DNA of 64,000 nt. It comes from JBBIMS01 sp964531645 (GTDB lineage: Bacteria; Acidobacteriota; Aminicenantia; JBFLYD01; JBBIMS01). The translations under genes and the position numbers were made by a program. Every line of letters begins with the position of its first letter. The first letter of the stretch is position 1. The DNA lies in NCBI GenBank assembly GCA_964531645.1, contig CAZHEF010000003.1, positions 17,676 through 81,675 of the forward strand, read 5' to 3'. Positions 1 through 8,226 of this stretch are shown here, piece by piece. A model generated the notes under the pieces. The model searched no databases and was not told the DNA's origin. It was given only the letters and a program-made list of their open reading frames with translations.

Positions 1-585
1 AATTTCTGTAGGAACAAGTTCTATAACCTCTCTTCCAATGGATGCAGAATATGGAACTATCATAACAGAAAGTATTAGAGAAGCAGTAAATATTCCAACT
101 CCATAAGGCGGAACTCCTAATTTAATCTCTAGGAGCCTTACAAAGGGTGAAAGCACAAATAGACCCCAGAATCCGTAAATTATAGAAGGTATTCCAGCCA
201 GTAGCTCTATCAAACTTTTTAGAAGAGAGGGCAATTTCCCTTCTCTGAAATACTCACCTAAAAATATTGATATTGAGAGAGAGAAGGGAAGTGAAATTAA
301 AAGGGCTAACAGTGAAGTTATTAATGTTCCAGCAATAAAAGGCAATACACCGTATTTATTGAAAACAGGATCCCATGTTTTTCCATATAAAAATTTTAGC
401 CCGAAAGCTTTTATGGAAGGTAATGAATTGAATACAAGAGTCAAAAATATTGCAAATATCAAAATAATTATAAGAATTCCCGAAAAAGAAAGAGCTTTTT
501 TAAAAATAGCCTCTAATATCAAATCTTTTTTAACATTAAAGGAAATCCCTTTTCTAAATCTTTCCTTTGAATAAACGGTAATCAT
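1..585 (-). CDS. pstC: PstC, phosphate ABC transporter permease (partial, runs off the window)
   Basis: Inner-membrane permease subunit of the high-affinity phosphate importer PstSCAB. The reading frame opens at an ATG at 585 and continues without a stop to base 1, giving about 195 codons. A first membrane helix lies near residues 36-58, followed by a loop with the family feature YGVLPFIAGTLITSLLAL and a segment resembling PstC around LGEYFRE, ELLAGIPSI and IYGFWGLF. The last visible part, PYGVGIFTASLILSVMIVPY, matches the PstC core. The start lies inside the 3' end of the ArsC-type gene (overlap 554-585 in another frame), so the two are probably translationally coupled. The remaining C-terminus, pstA and pstB would lie beyond the window. 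Confidence 0.88.
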   Translation of the reverse strand, partial: MITVYSKERFRKGISFNVKKDLILEAIFKKALSFSGILIIILIFAIFLTLVFNSLPSIKAFGLKFLYGKTWDPVFNKYGVLPFIAGTLITSLLALLISLPFSLSISIFLGEYFREGKLPSLLKSLIELLAGIPSIIYGFWGLFVLSPFVRLLEIKLGVPPYGVGIFTASLILSVMIVPYSASIGREVIELVPTEI

Positions 586-1009
586 TAAAAATCTCACCTT
601 CTCCACCAAATGTTTCTTCAATCCAGTTTTTAATTTCATTCCTCACTTTTCTAAAAGCTTGAATAATATCATCATCAGTTCCTTCAACTCTGGACAGGTC
701 TTCAAAGCCTTTATGTATGAATCTTTTCCATCCAGGGAAAAATGGACAGCTTTCTTTTGCAGTGTCGCAAACAGTTAAAACAAAATCAAATTCTATTCCG
801 GGGAATTCTTTCAGACTTTTAGAGTGGTTCTTTGATATATTAATTTCAATCTCTTCCATAACTTCAATAGCGAAAGGGTTTTCATTTGTTGGGTCGGTTC
901 CTGCACTGAAAACTTCATATCTGTCACTATAAAGGGATTTAAGAATTCCTTCTGCCATCGGGGAGCGCGCTGAATTGTGAGTGCAGATAAAAATAATTTT
1001 TTTCTTCAT
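554..1009 (-). CDS. arsC: ArsC-type (thioredoxin-coupled) arsenate reductase / low-MW tyrosine phosphatase fold
   Basis: 151 residues, the usual length of the family. The P-loop CX5R is at C9-R15 (CTHNSAR). Two further cysteines at C81 and C88 match the three-cysteine relay of pI258-type arsenate reductases, which reduce arsenate to arsenite and are recycled by thioredoxin. The same fold also includes protein-tyrosine phosphatases, but the cysteine triad favours ArsC. It sits between pstS and pstC on the same strand, which fits defence against arsenate entering through a phosphate importer. Its 3' end overlaps the pstC start. No arsenite exporter is visible in the window. Confidence 0.85.
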   Translation of the reverse strand: MKKKIIFICTHNSARSPMAEGILKSLYSDRYEVFSAGTDPTNENPFAIEVMEEIEINISKNHSKSLKEFPGIEFDFVLTVCDTAKESCPFFPGWKRFIHKGFEDLSRVEGTDDDIIQAFRKVRNEIKNWIEETFGGEGEIFNDYRLFKGKI

Positions 1010-1038
1010 TTTAAAATTTTACCATAAATTGAAGTTTT

Positions 1039-1066
1039 AGGAGAGAGGGGGTAACCCCTCTCTCCT
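1039..1066 (-). terminator. Perfect hairpin between pstS and arsC (attenuator or mRNA-end stabiliser)
   Basis: A perfect 12-bp inverted repeat (arms 1039-1050 and 1055-1066, loop GTAA) starts about 12 bases after the pstS stop. On the minus strand it is not followed by a run of T, so it looks more like a partial terminator or a structure protecting the pstS mRNA end than a full stop. This arrangement would let the binding protein be made in excess over the permease. Confidence 0.6.
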
Positions 1067-1077
1067 GTGTTTCCTTC

Positions 1078-2115
1078 TCAAAGAAGGGGTTTGCCATTAT
1101 AGGTAATTGACTTTATAATTTTTTCAGCCTTTGAAACTGCTTCTGCAGATAGTGGTGCATAGTGTAGTGGTTTTGTGTATTTCTGACCTTCATGAGTCAT
1201 CCACCACAGTAGTTTAACAAGAGCAGATGCTTTTTCTTTAGATCTGCCATCATAGGATTGTTCCTTGTAAACAAGAATCCAGGTAAAGCCACTAACGGGA
1301 TAACCTTCTGGGGAATCAGTGTCTGTTATGGATACTCTTGTATCATCGGGAATATTTATAGATGCAGAGTACATAACAGATTCAATGGAGGGCTTTACGA
1401 ATTTACCATTCTTATTTTTTATAACACCTGCGGGGAGATTATTTTGTAAAGCATAAATTAATTCCACATATCCAATACTCCCAGGAGTCTGTTTTACAAG
1501 TCCTGCAACTCCTTCGTTTCCCTTGCCTCCAAGACCGACAGGCCAGTTCACAGAGGTTCCTCTTCCAACTTTCTCCTCCCATTCCTTGCTTACCTTTGAA
1601 AAATAGTCAACCCATATGAAGGTTGTTCCACTTCCGTCAGCTCTGTGAACAACTATTATATCCTGCTCGGGGAGTTTTACTGAAGGATTAATTTTGGCAA
1701 TTCTTGGGTCATTCCATTTTTGGATTTTTCCAAGGAAAATGTCTACCAGAACATCAGGAGTGAATCTCAGTTCTGGATTTCCAGGGAGATTATAAGTAGG
1801 AACAACTGCTCCAAGACAGATGGGAATATGCAAAATTTCTCCCGGAGCATTCTTGAGCTGTTCATCGGTCATAAAAGCATCAGAACCACCAAAATCAACA
1901 GCCTTAGCGAGAAGCTGACGCTGTCCGCCTCCTGAACCAATGGATTGATAATTTACCTTTACACCAGTGGTGTTGTAGTAAACATCAAACATTTTAGTGT
2001 AGAGGGGGTATGGGAAAGATGCTCCTGCTCCAAGAAGTTCCACATTCTGGCTGTAGACAAGGGAGGGTAGAACAATTGACATAGCTAACGCCAATACCTT
2101 TAAAATTTTACTCAT
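1078..2115 (-). CDS. pstS: PstS, periplasmic phosphate-binding protein
   Basis: Solute-binding protein of the Pst phosphate transporter, 345 residues. The start at 2115 is chosen because an AGGAGG ribosome site lies just upstream; an in-frame ATG at 2139 has none. Residues 1-22 form a signal peptide ending near VYSQ. Family motifs are GAGASFPYPLY (about 29-39), GSGGGQRQL (about 60-68) and RADGSGTTFIW (about 166-176), which hold the phosphate-contacting Ser, Gly and Thr residues. It follows the porin by only a few dozen bases and precedes arsC and pstC, so it is probably co-transcribed from the Pho-box promoter upstream of the porin. Confidence 0.93.
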   Translation of the reverse strand: MSKILKVLALAMSIVLPSLVYSQNVELLGAGASFPYPLYTKMFDVYYNTTGVKVNYQSIGSGGGQRQLLAKAVDFGGSDAFMTDEQLKNAPGEILHIPICLGAVVPTYNLPGNPELRFTPDVLVDIFLGKIQKWNDPRIAKINPSVKLPEQDIIVVHRADGSGTTFIWVDYFSKVSKEWEEKVGRGTSVNWPVGLGGKGNEGVAGLVKQTPGSIGYVELIYALQNNLPAGVIKNKNGKFVKPSIESVMYSASINIPDDTRVSITDTDSPEGYPVSGFTWILVYKEQSYDGRSKEKASALVKLLWWMTHEGQKYTKPLHYAPLSAEAVSKAEKIIKSITYNGKPLL

Positions 2116-2150
2116 TCTAAAACCTCCTATTTTTATCATTTTTTGCCCCT

Positions 2151-3179
2151 TTAAAATGAATAGAAGAATGTAAGTTTAAACTGGATATCGTTATCATAGG
2201 ATTTAGAGTTTACACTATCATAGGAGACATACATAAGGTTAGGTATGAAGCTTACATTCTTTATTGGACGGAGATCAAGACCCACGAGTATAAAATTAAA
2301 GGGAGCATTGTTGTTAAATGGAACATAGCTTACAGTTGAGCCCCAGGGTAGTGGGTTATCCATCCTGTCGTATCTCGCAAGAAAAGAAACTTTCTCTGAG
2401 AGATTCAAAACTCCAAAAATTGAATAAACATCAAGCTTTAAATCACTCTTCCCAACTCCCTGCTCCCTTGTTTGGTGGGCATATTGAACTCCAATATTTG
2501 CTTTTTTCATTTTCAATCCAAGGAATCCCTGATAAGTGTAGTAATTTTTCTGATTTGCTCCCTGAGCATAGTCTGTGTAAAACTCAAAGGAGATGTTCTT
2601 TGTTAGCTTGAGGAGGAAGGCACCCATATATTTTTTCTCTTTATTCACCTCAGATTTTGTTCCTTCACCGTTTCCGATCTGAATGTGATATCCAAAAAAT
2701 CCCTCTTTTCCGAAAGAGCCTTGAGCTGCTATTCCAAGATCTCGTGAGTCACCCATTTTGTAAAGATCTAAAGGGGTTTTTTCTACTGATCTGTAGCCCC
2801 AGAATTTTTCTAAGAACTCCCAGGTTGGAGTTGGTGATAAACCAAGAATTAAAGAGTGAGCGTTTTTCTTATAGGATAGATAACCATCTTTAATATAAGA
2901 TTTAAGGGTGTCAGATGTCTTGAAATCACCAGGACTGTTTAATTCTAATCTGAATCGGGTAGACCAGTTTTCGGAGATTTTGAAATCATAGGTAAAGTAG
3001 ATTCTCCTCAACCAGAAGCCATTCTGATTTTTTAGAGCGCTATTGCTGTTACTGACATTGTAGTAATAATCGCCGAACATGTAACCTGAAAACTTTCCCT
3101 GGGCAAATACCAATGACCCTAAAGCCAATACTAAAATTAGCCCCATAATCGGAGCTAATTTCTTTTTGGATTCATCCAT
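2151..3179 (-). CDS. Outer-membrane porin, probably phosphate-starvation induced (OprO/OprP-like)
   Basis: 342 residues with a signal peptide ending at about residue 26 (LGSLVFAQ), then alternating beta-strand sequence and a C-terminal phenylalanine (FFYSF), the outer-membrane barrel signature. Strands contain paired aromatics such as GYMFGDYYYNV and FYTDYAQGA. Position directly upstream of pstS and behind a Pho-type operator suggests a phosphate or anion channel, the role of OprP-family porins. That specificity is inferred from context. The start has a GGAGG site 7 bases upstream. It is the first gene of the minus-strand pst operon. Confidence 0.78.
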   Translation of the reverse strand: MDESKKKLAPIMGLILVLALGSLVFAQGKFSGYMFGDYYYNVSNSNSALKNQNGFWLRRIYFTYDFKISENWSTRFRLELNSPGDFKTSDTLKSYIKDGYLSYKKNAHSLILGLSPTPTWEFLEKFWGYRSVEKTPLDLYKMGDSRDLGIAAQGSFGKEGFFGYHIQIGNGEGTKSEVNKEKKYMGAFLLKLTKNISFEFYTDYAQGANQKNYYTYQGFLGLKMKKANIGVQYAHQTREQGVGKSDLKLDVYSIFGVLNLSEKVSFLARYDRMDNPLPWGSTVSYVPFNNNAPFNFILVGLDLRPIKNVSFIPNLMYVSYDSVNSKSYDNDIQFKLTFFYSF

Positions 3180-3223
3180 CTTTTAACCTCCATAAATTTT
3201 TTTAGAATTTAGTTTCATAGACT

Positions 3224-3277
3224 ATGATAAATTTTTATTGTTAAGAGGAAATAAAGAAAAGGTTAATTTTCTGTTAA
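3224..3277 (-). promoter_or_regulatory. Pho-type operator/promoter for the porin-pstS operon
   Basis: Read on the minus strand, four hexamers occur exactly every 11 bp: TTAACA (3277-3272), TTAACC (3266-3261), TTTATT (3255-3250) and TTAACA (3244-3239). This is the layout of Bacillus-type PhoP boxes (TTAACA-like repeats with 5-bp spacers); PhoB boxes also use an 11-bp period. A -10-like TATCAT follows at 3229-3224. The porin start is about 45 bases further on. Confidence 0.7.
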
Positions 3278-3292
3278 TTTTCTCCTCATAAT

Positions 3293-3338
3293 TTAATAAA
3301 AAATTAACAAAAAATTTATATTGAGTTAACACTATATT
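3293..3338 (+). promoter_or_regulatory. Pho-type operator/promoter for the PHP-glycosyltransferase gene
   Basis: Four plus-strand hexamers in 11-bp register: TTAATA (3293), TTAACA (3304), TTTATA (3315) and TTAACA (3326). A -10-like TATATT lies at 3333-3338. A transcript starting about 7 bases later begins near 3345, so the upstream TTG at 3346 would be at the 5' end and the ATG at 3364, behind GGAGGA at 3355, is the credible start. Confidence 0.7.
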
Positions 3339-3363
3339 TCTAAAATTGAGTATTGGAGGAAAT

Positions 3364-5724
3364 ATGAAAAAAATAGATCTTCATGTCCATTCAAAATTTT
3401 CAGAGCATCCTTCAGAATGGTTTCTTCAGAGGCTCGGATCAGCTGAATCCTATACTGAGCCTGAGTTCATTTACAAAACAGCCAAAGAAAGGGGGATGAA
3501 TCTTGTAACCGTTACTGACCACAATCGCATAGAAGGCTCTCTCCTTTTAAAAGAGAAATATCCTAATGAAGTAATAACAGGAATGGAAGCCACTACTTAC
3601 TTTCCAGAAGATAGTTGCAAGGTTCATATTTTGCTTTTTGGTATAGATGAAAAACAATTTCACGAGATACAAAGGATAAGAAAAAACATATACGAAATGA
3701 GGGAATATTTAAAAGAAGAAAAAATTGCCCACTCTGTTGCTCACCCTATTTACTCAGTAAATGGAAAACTTAATTTAGAGCACTTAGAAAAGCTAATTCT
3801 TTTTTTTGATGTTTTTGAGGGGAGGAATGGTGGAAGAAGCAGTATTCACAATGATACTTGGGTTGAAACTCTTAAAAATCTTAGAATTTCCTATTTTGAG
3901 GAGCTCCATAGAAAATATCGAATAGAGCCTTACAGCGATGATCCATGGGTTAAGGGTTTTACAGGAGGCTCTGATGACCATGCAGGTATTTTTATCGGTA
4001 AGACTTACACAATAGCTGATGCTATCAGTGCAGAGGATTTTATACAAAAAATAAGGGAAAAGAAGACATCCTTTGAAGGAAGGCATAACGATTTTAAATC
4101 CCTTGCATTTACAGTTTACAAGATAGCGTATGATTTTTCGAAAACTAAAAGTAATAAAATAACAAATCCCCTTTTGGATAGTATCGTAGATAATCTTTTT
4201 AAGAGAAAATCATACAGTTTCTTTGATAAAGTTAAAATGTGGAAAATGAACATTAAGAAAAAGTCGAATGATGATATAAACGGACTGGTAATAAAACTTA
4301 CTGAAAATCTTAAGCGAAACAACGGAAAAGAGATTGAGGAAAAATTAAACATTTTTTACGATGATATTTCCAACATATCCGATGCCTTTCTGAGTTTGAT
4401 TTTTAAATCCTTTGAGCACGATTTAAGAAGCGGTAATTTCATAAATTTAGTTAAGAATATATCTTCTTACCTCACTGGTATTTTTCTGTCTGTTCCATTC
4501 TTTTCATCATTCAAGCATCTTAATCAGGACAGAGAGCTAATAAATAATTTTTTGAATAGATTTGACGGGAGAATTTCGAGAGATAAAGGTATACTATGGT
4601 TTACAGATACTATTAATGATCTGAATGGTGTATCGGTAACCCTAAAAAAAATTGCCTGGCTATCATGGCAGAAGGCAAAAAACTTAAAAATTATATCTTC
4701 ATTTAGAGAAGAAATAAAAGAAGAATTTCCTCCCAATTTGGTTAACCTACCCTTTATCTATCAATTCAATTTACCTTACTACGAACAATATATATTGAAA
4801 GTCCCTTCTATTTTAAAATCCCTTCAGAAACTGCAAGAATATGATCCTGATGAAATTTATGTTTCCACTCCAGGACCTATAGGTTTACTTGGGCTTCTAA
4901 TGTCAAAAATTTTCAATGTAAAAAGTGTTGGGGTATTCCACACAGACTTTACTGAGCAAGTAAAAAAGATAGTCGAAGACGAATCCCTGGTTAACCTTGT
5001 TGATGTATATATAAAATGGTTTTACAGTTCGTTTGACAGGATTGAGGTTCCAACAATAGAATACATAAATATCCTTAAAAGTAAAGGTTTTGAGCAGGAT
5101 AAACTTAAGATTTTCAAGAGAGGGATAGATTTAAAATTGTTTTCCCCCAAGCCCGAAGATGGAAAGCAGTTTATTAAAAAATTATTTAATTTGAAGGAAG
5201 GAATTAACTTGCTTTATGTGGGAAGGCTTTCAAAAGACAAGAACCTTGATTTTCTTATACAACTTTTTATTGAAATAGTGAAGAAAAGAAATAATATTAA
5301 TCTTTTGATAGCAGGTGATGGACCGTATAGAACAGAGATTGAAAATAAAACAAAAAATTTAGAAGAGGTTTTTATGCTTGGAAGAGTGGAACACGAAATT
5401 CTTCCTTATATCTATTCTGGCTCAGAGCTATTCCTCTTTCCAAGTAATTCAGATACCTTTGGCATGGCTGTTTTAGAAGCACAAGCATGTGGTTTGCCTG
5501 CGATTGTATCAGATAAGGGAGGACCAAAAGGTATAGTAATCGATGGGAAAACAGGATTTGTGGCAAAAGAAGATGATATTATAGATTGGCTTGAAAAAAC
5601 TAATTATCTTATAGACTTAATTCGAAACAATCCATTACTTTATAAATATTTAAAGGATAGGGCAAGAAAAAATGTTGAGGTAAATTATAATTGGGATTTC
5701 ATTATTGAAGAGTTATTTAAATAG
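3364..5724 (+). CDS. PHP phosphoesterase domain fused to a GT4 glycosyltransferase
   Basis: 786 residues from the ATG at 3364, which has a GGAGGA site. Residues 1-230 are a PHP domain with metal-ligand motifs LHVH (6-9), VTDHN, AHPIYS and GGSDDHAG; this superfamily hydrolyses phosphoesters with two or three metals. Residues about 250-410 are helical and unassigned. Residues about 410-786 are a GT4 glycosyltransferase: donor-domain motifs LLYVGRLSKDKN, LIAGDGPYRTEIE and the acidic segment DTFGMAVLEAQACGLP. This half resembles lipid glycosyltransferases of the SqdX/PimB type. The gene lies within the phosphate regulon behind its own Pho-type box. I infer a role in replacing phospholipids with glycolipids under phosphate limitation; the substrate is unknown. 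Its TAG stop directly abuts the phoR stop. Confidence 0.82.
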   Translation: MKKIDLHVHSKFSEHPSEWFLQRLGSAESYTEPEFIYKTAKERGMNLVTVTDHNRIEGSLLLKEKYPNEVITGMEATTYFPEDSCKVHILLFGIDEKQFHEIQRIRKNIYEMREYLKEEKIAHSVAHPIYSVNGKLNLEHLEKLILFFDVFEGRNGGRSSIHNDTWVETLKNLRISYFEELHRKYRIEPYSDDPWVKGFTGGSDDHAGIFIGKTYTIADAISAEDFIQKIREKKTSFEGRHNDFKSLAFTVYKIAYDFSKTKSNKITNPLLDSIVDNLFKRKSYSFFDKVKMWKMNIKKKSNDDINGLVIKLTENLKRNNGKEIEEKLNIFYDDISNISDAFLSLIFKSFEHDLRSGNFINLVKNISSYLTGIFLSVPFFSSFKHLNQDRELINNFLNRFDGRISRDKGILWFTDTINDLNGVSVTLKKIAWLSWQKAKNLKIISSFREEIKEEFPPNLVNLPFIYQFNLPYYEQYILKVPSILKSLQKLQEYDPDEIYVSTPGPIGLLGLLMSKIFNVKSVGVFHTDFTEQVKKIVEDESLVNLVDVYIKWFYSSFDRIEVPTIEYINILKSKGFEQDKLKIFKRGIDLKLFSPKPEDGKQFIKKLFNLKEGINLLYVGRLSKDKNLDFLIQLFIEIVKKRNNINLLIAGDGPYRTEIENKTKNLEEVFMLGRVEHEILPYIYSGSELFLFPSNSDTFGMAVLEAQACGLPAIVSDKGGPKGIVIDGKTGFVAKEDDIIDWLEKTNYLIDLIRNNPLLYKYLKDRARKNVEVNYNWDFIIEELFK

Positions 5725-7461
5725 CTAATATTTTGGCTTTAATAAAGGCAGATAAATAATGAATCTCGAACCTTCTCCCACTTTACTTTCTACTTTTATT
5801 TCTCCATTGTGGAGAAGAACAATGTGCTTGACAATAGAAAGTCCGAGTCCTGTTCCTCCTGTCTCTTTGGAACGGGATTTATCAACAACATAAAACCTTT
5901 CAAATATCCTGGGAATATGCTCCTCTGGTATCCCGATCCCTGTATCAAAAACTTCAATTCTGACCTTTGAATCAATTTTCTTTAGGGAAATGCCAATCTT
6001 TCCTTTTTCAGTATAATTTATTGCGTTTTCAATAAGATTAATGAAAAGTTGTTCCATCAGCTCAGGGTCTGAATTTATCTCTACAATATTTTCAGAAAAA
6101 AATTCAACTTGCAGACCTTTATTCTTTATTCTTTTTTCCAATAATCGTAGAATGTTTCTTACAACTTCATTTAGATGGACTATTTCTTTGGTAAACTGAA
6201 ATGGTCTGTCTTCTAACTTTGAAAGAGTCAAAATGTCCTTTAAAATTTTTATCAATCTTTCAGTTTGCCTCTTTATAATGCCGATAAACGCAGAAGATTC
6301 GGGTTCCTTCAAGCTTTCCTCAAGGGTTTCGACAAAACCTTTTATGGCAGTTAGCGGAGTTCTCAATTCATGGGAGATATTAGAGATAAGTTCTTTTTTG
6401 GTCTTTTCAAGTTGTTTTATAGAGGTTATCTCCGAGAAAACAAATATCATCTCTTCAGGAAGTATAGTAGAACTTACAAGATAAACATTGCTACCTATAT
6501 TTATTTCTTTTATTTCTGAAATTTGAGAGTTGCTGATATTTTCAAACATGTCCTTAAGTTCTATACTTCTTAAAACTTCCCAGAAGTATCTTCCCGCAAG
6601 ATTTTCCGACCTGGTAAGCTCCTTAAAAGATGAATTTGCAAGAATTACTATTCCTTTTCTATCTGTAACTACCAAGCCTTCTCTAATACTTTCTATTATT
6701 GCACGGAGTTCATCCCTTTCCTTTTCAATTTCCCTTACAAGTTTTTTTATATTGGATGCCATATTTTCGAAATTTTTTGCAAGTTCTTTTATTTCAAGAA
6801 TATTACTTTCAGGGATTTTTGTATCGAAATTTCCCTTAGCAATTTCAATGGATGCTTTCTTAAGTTCAACTATAGGTTTTGTAAAAATTTTTGTTAGAAG
6901 AACTGATATTAAAGATGAAATTAGTAAAGTAATCAAAAAAGATAAGATGATTTTCTTTCCAATGTCCTTAATAAGAAACTTTATATCTTTCAGAAAAATA
7001 CTTGTTCTCACTACTCCGAGAGTTTTCCCTCTTTCCTTAATCGGAACTGCGACATAAAGCATGCTTTCTTCAACTGTCGTGCTAAACCTAATACCTTTGC
7101 CAAATCCTTTGTTAATAGCGTCTTTTATTTCAACTCTATTTCCATGATTTTCCATTTCTTGCGGGTCTCTTAAAGAGTCTCCATAGACTTTCCCTGAAAT
7201 GTCAACAACTGTGATTCTCATATTAAGATTTTTAGCCAGATTATCCACAATATTATCGATTTTTTCGATGTCTCCATTTTTTATTAATGGTGCAACTACA
7301 GTTCTGACAATTGAAGCATTATCTGTGAGGTGGTTGGTTAAAGTAGTAAGATAATGATAATTGATTGAGTAATAGGAGAAAAGAGAAATTAAACACGAAA
7401 AAATTGCTATTAAAATTATAAATGTTAAAGTCAACCTGGAGAATAAAGATAAATTCTTCAT
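5725..7461 (-). CDS. phoR: PhoR, phosphate-sensing membrane histidine kinase
   Basis: 578 residues. Membrane helices at about 9-31 and 171-193 enclose a periplasmic sensor region. They are followed by HAMP (about 190-243), a PAS domain (about 250-350), the dimerisation helix with phospho-acceptor H364 (ISHELRTPLTAIKGF) and a HATPase domain with N box NAINYT, G1 box DTGIGIPEEH and G2 box GGTGLGLSIVKH. The layout is that of PhoR/PnpS-type kinases, which phosphorylate PhoB under phosphate limitation. Its start overlaps the phoB stop by four bases, so the two are coupled. Its stop at 5725-5727 touches the stop of the convergent PHP-glycosyltransferase gene. Confidence 0.9.
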   Translation of the reverse strand: MKNLSLFSRLTLTFIILIAIFSCLISLFSYYSINYHYLTTLTNHLTDNASIVRTVVAPLIKNGDIEKIDNIVDNLAKNLNMRITVVDISGKVYGDSLRDPQEMENHGNRVEIKDAINKGFGKGIRFSTTVEESMLYVAVPIKERGKTLGVVRTSIFLKDIKFLIKDIGKKIILSFLITLLISSLISVLLTKIFTKPIVELKKASIEIAKGNFDTKIPESNILEIKELAKNFENMASNIKKLVREIEKERDELRAIIESIREGLVVTDRKGIVILANSSFKELTRSENLAGRYFWEVLRSIELKDMFENISNSQISEIKEINIGSNVYLVSSTILPEEMIFVFSEITSIKQLEKTKKELISNISHELRTPLTAIKGFVETLEESLKEPESSAFIGIIKRQTERLIKILKDILTLSKLEDRPFQFTKEIVHLNEVVRNILRLLEKRIKNKGLQVEFFSENIVEINSDPELMEQLFINLIENAINYTEKGKIGISLKKIDSKVRIEVFDTGIGIPEEHIPRIFERFYVVDKSRSKETGGTGLGLSIVKHIVLLHNGEIKVESKVGEGSRFIIYLPLLKPKY

Positions 7462-8171
7462 TCCTCTTCCTCTATTTTATAACCAACTCCCCTGACTGAT
7501 TTAATTAAATTTCCCAAATGACCGAGCTTTTCCCTCAAATTTTTAATGTGGACATCAATGGTTCTATCAATCACATCTTTTTCCTCCCCCCATAGAAGGT
7601 CTAAGAGTTTTTCCCTTGAAAAAATTCTCCCTTTTCTTTCTGATAAAATTTTTAATAACTTGAATTCAGTATTGGTGAGTCCAACTCTCTTTCCATCAAG
7701 TAAAACCTTTTGTTTCTCGAAGTCTATCACTAAAGATTCTCCAATCTTTATAATTTTCTCAAGAGATTCCCTTGGAGAAGTTCTTCTTAGAACAGCCTTT
7801 ACTCTTGCAACGAGTTCCCTTGGTGAAAAGGGTTTTGTTACATAATCATCTGCTCCAAGCTCAAGCCCGACAATTCTGTCACTCTCCTCTCCCTTTGCTG
7901 TTACAATTATTATTGGTATATTTGAATATTTCTCAGTGCTCTTGATTTTTTTACAAACTTCAAGTCCATCCATATCGGGTAGCATTAAATCCAGGATAAT
8001 TAAAGAGGGGGTCTCAAAGGACAAGGTTTCAAGGAATGGTTTTGCACTTCTGAATTCTTTTGTCTTGAAGCCATTTTTGTTCAAATGAAAAGAAATGAGA
8101 TGAGACACATCTATTTCATCTTCCACAATTGCTATCCAATCTGAACTACTCATATATTCAAGATGCAACAT
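7458..8171 (-). CDS. phoB: PhoB/PhoP-type response regulator
   Basis: 237 residues. The receiver domain (about 12-125) has the acidic pair VEDE, phospho-acceptor D61 (LIILDLMLPDMDG) and the lysine in VTKPFSPRE. A winged-helix OmpR-type DNA-binding domain follows (about 140-235) with LLDLLWGEEKDVIDRTID and VRGVGYKIE. It overlaps phoR by four bases. It is the expected regulator of the 11-bp-periodic boxes at 3239-3331. The start could equally be the ATG at 8153 (MSSSDW), since neither candidate has a strong ribosome site. No box was seen upstream, so autoregulation is not supported here. Confidence 0.92.
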   Translation of the reverse strand: MLHLEYMSSSDWIAIVEDEIDVSHLISFHLNKNGFKTKEFRSAKPFLETLSFETPSLIILDLMLPDMDGLEVCKKIKSTEKYSNIPIIIVTAKGEESDRIVGLELGADDYVTKPFSPRELVARVKAVLRRTSPRESLEKIIKIGESLVIDFEKQKVLLDGKRVGLTNTEFKLLKILSERKGRIFSREKLLDLLWGEEKDVIDRTIDVHIKNLREKLGHLGNLIKSVRGVGYKIEEEE

Positions 8172-8226
8172 TTTAGTTAAAATTTCAAATTTTTCAATAG
8201 CTGTTCATGCTAAACTTTGGGATTCA

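Noticed and set aside
717..932. Plus-strand frame inside arsC
   Set aside because: It is a shadow of arsC, with no ribosome site and no protein family pattern.
3346..3363. TTG at 3346 as start of the PHP-glycosyltransferase
   Set aside because: It lies about at the predicted transcript start and ahead of the ribosome site; the ATG at 3364 is preferred.
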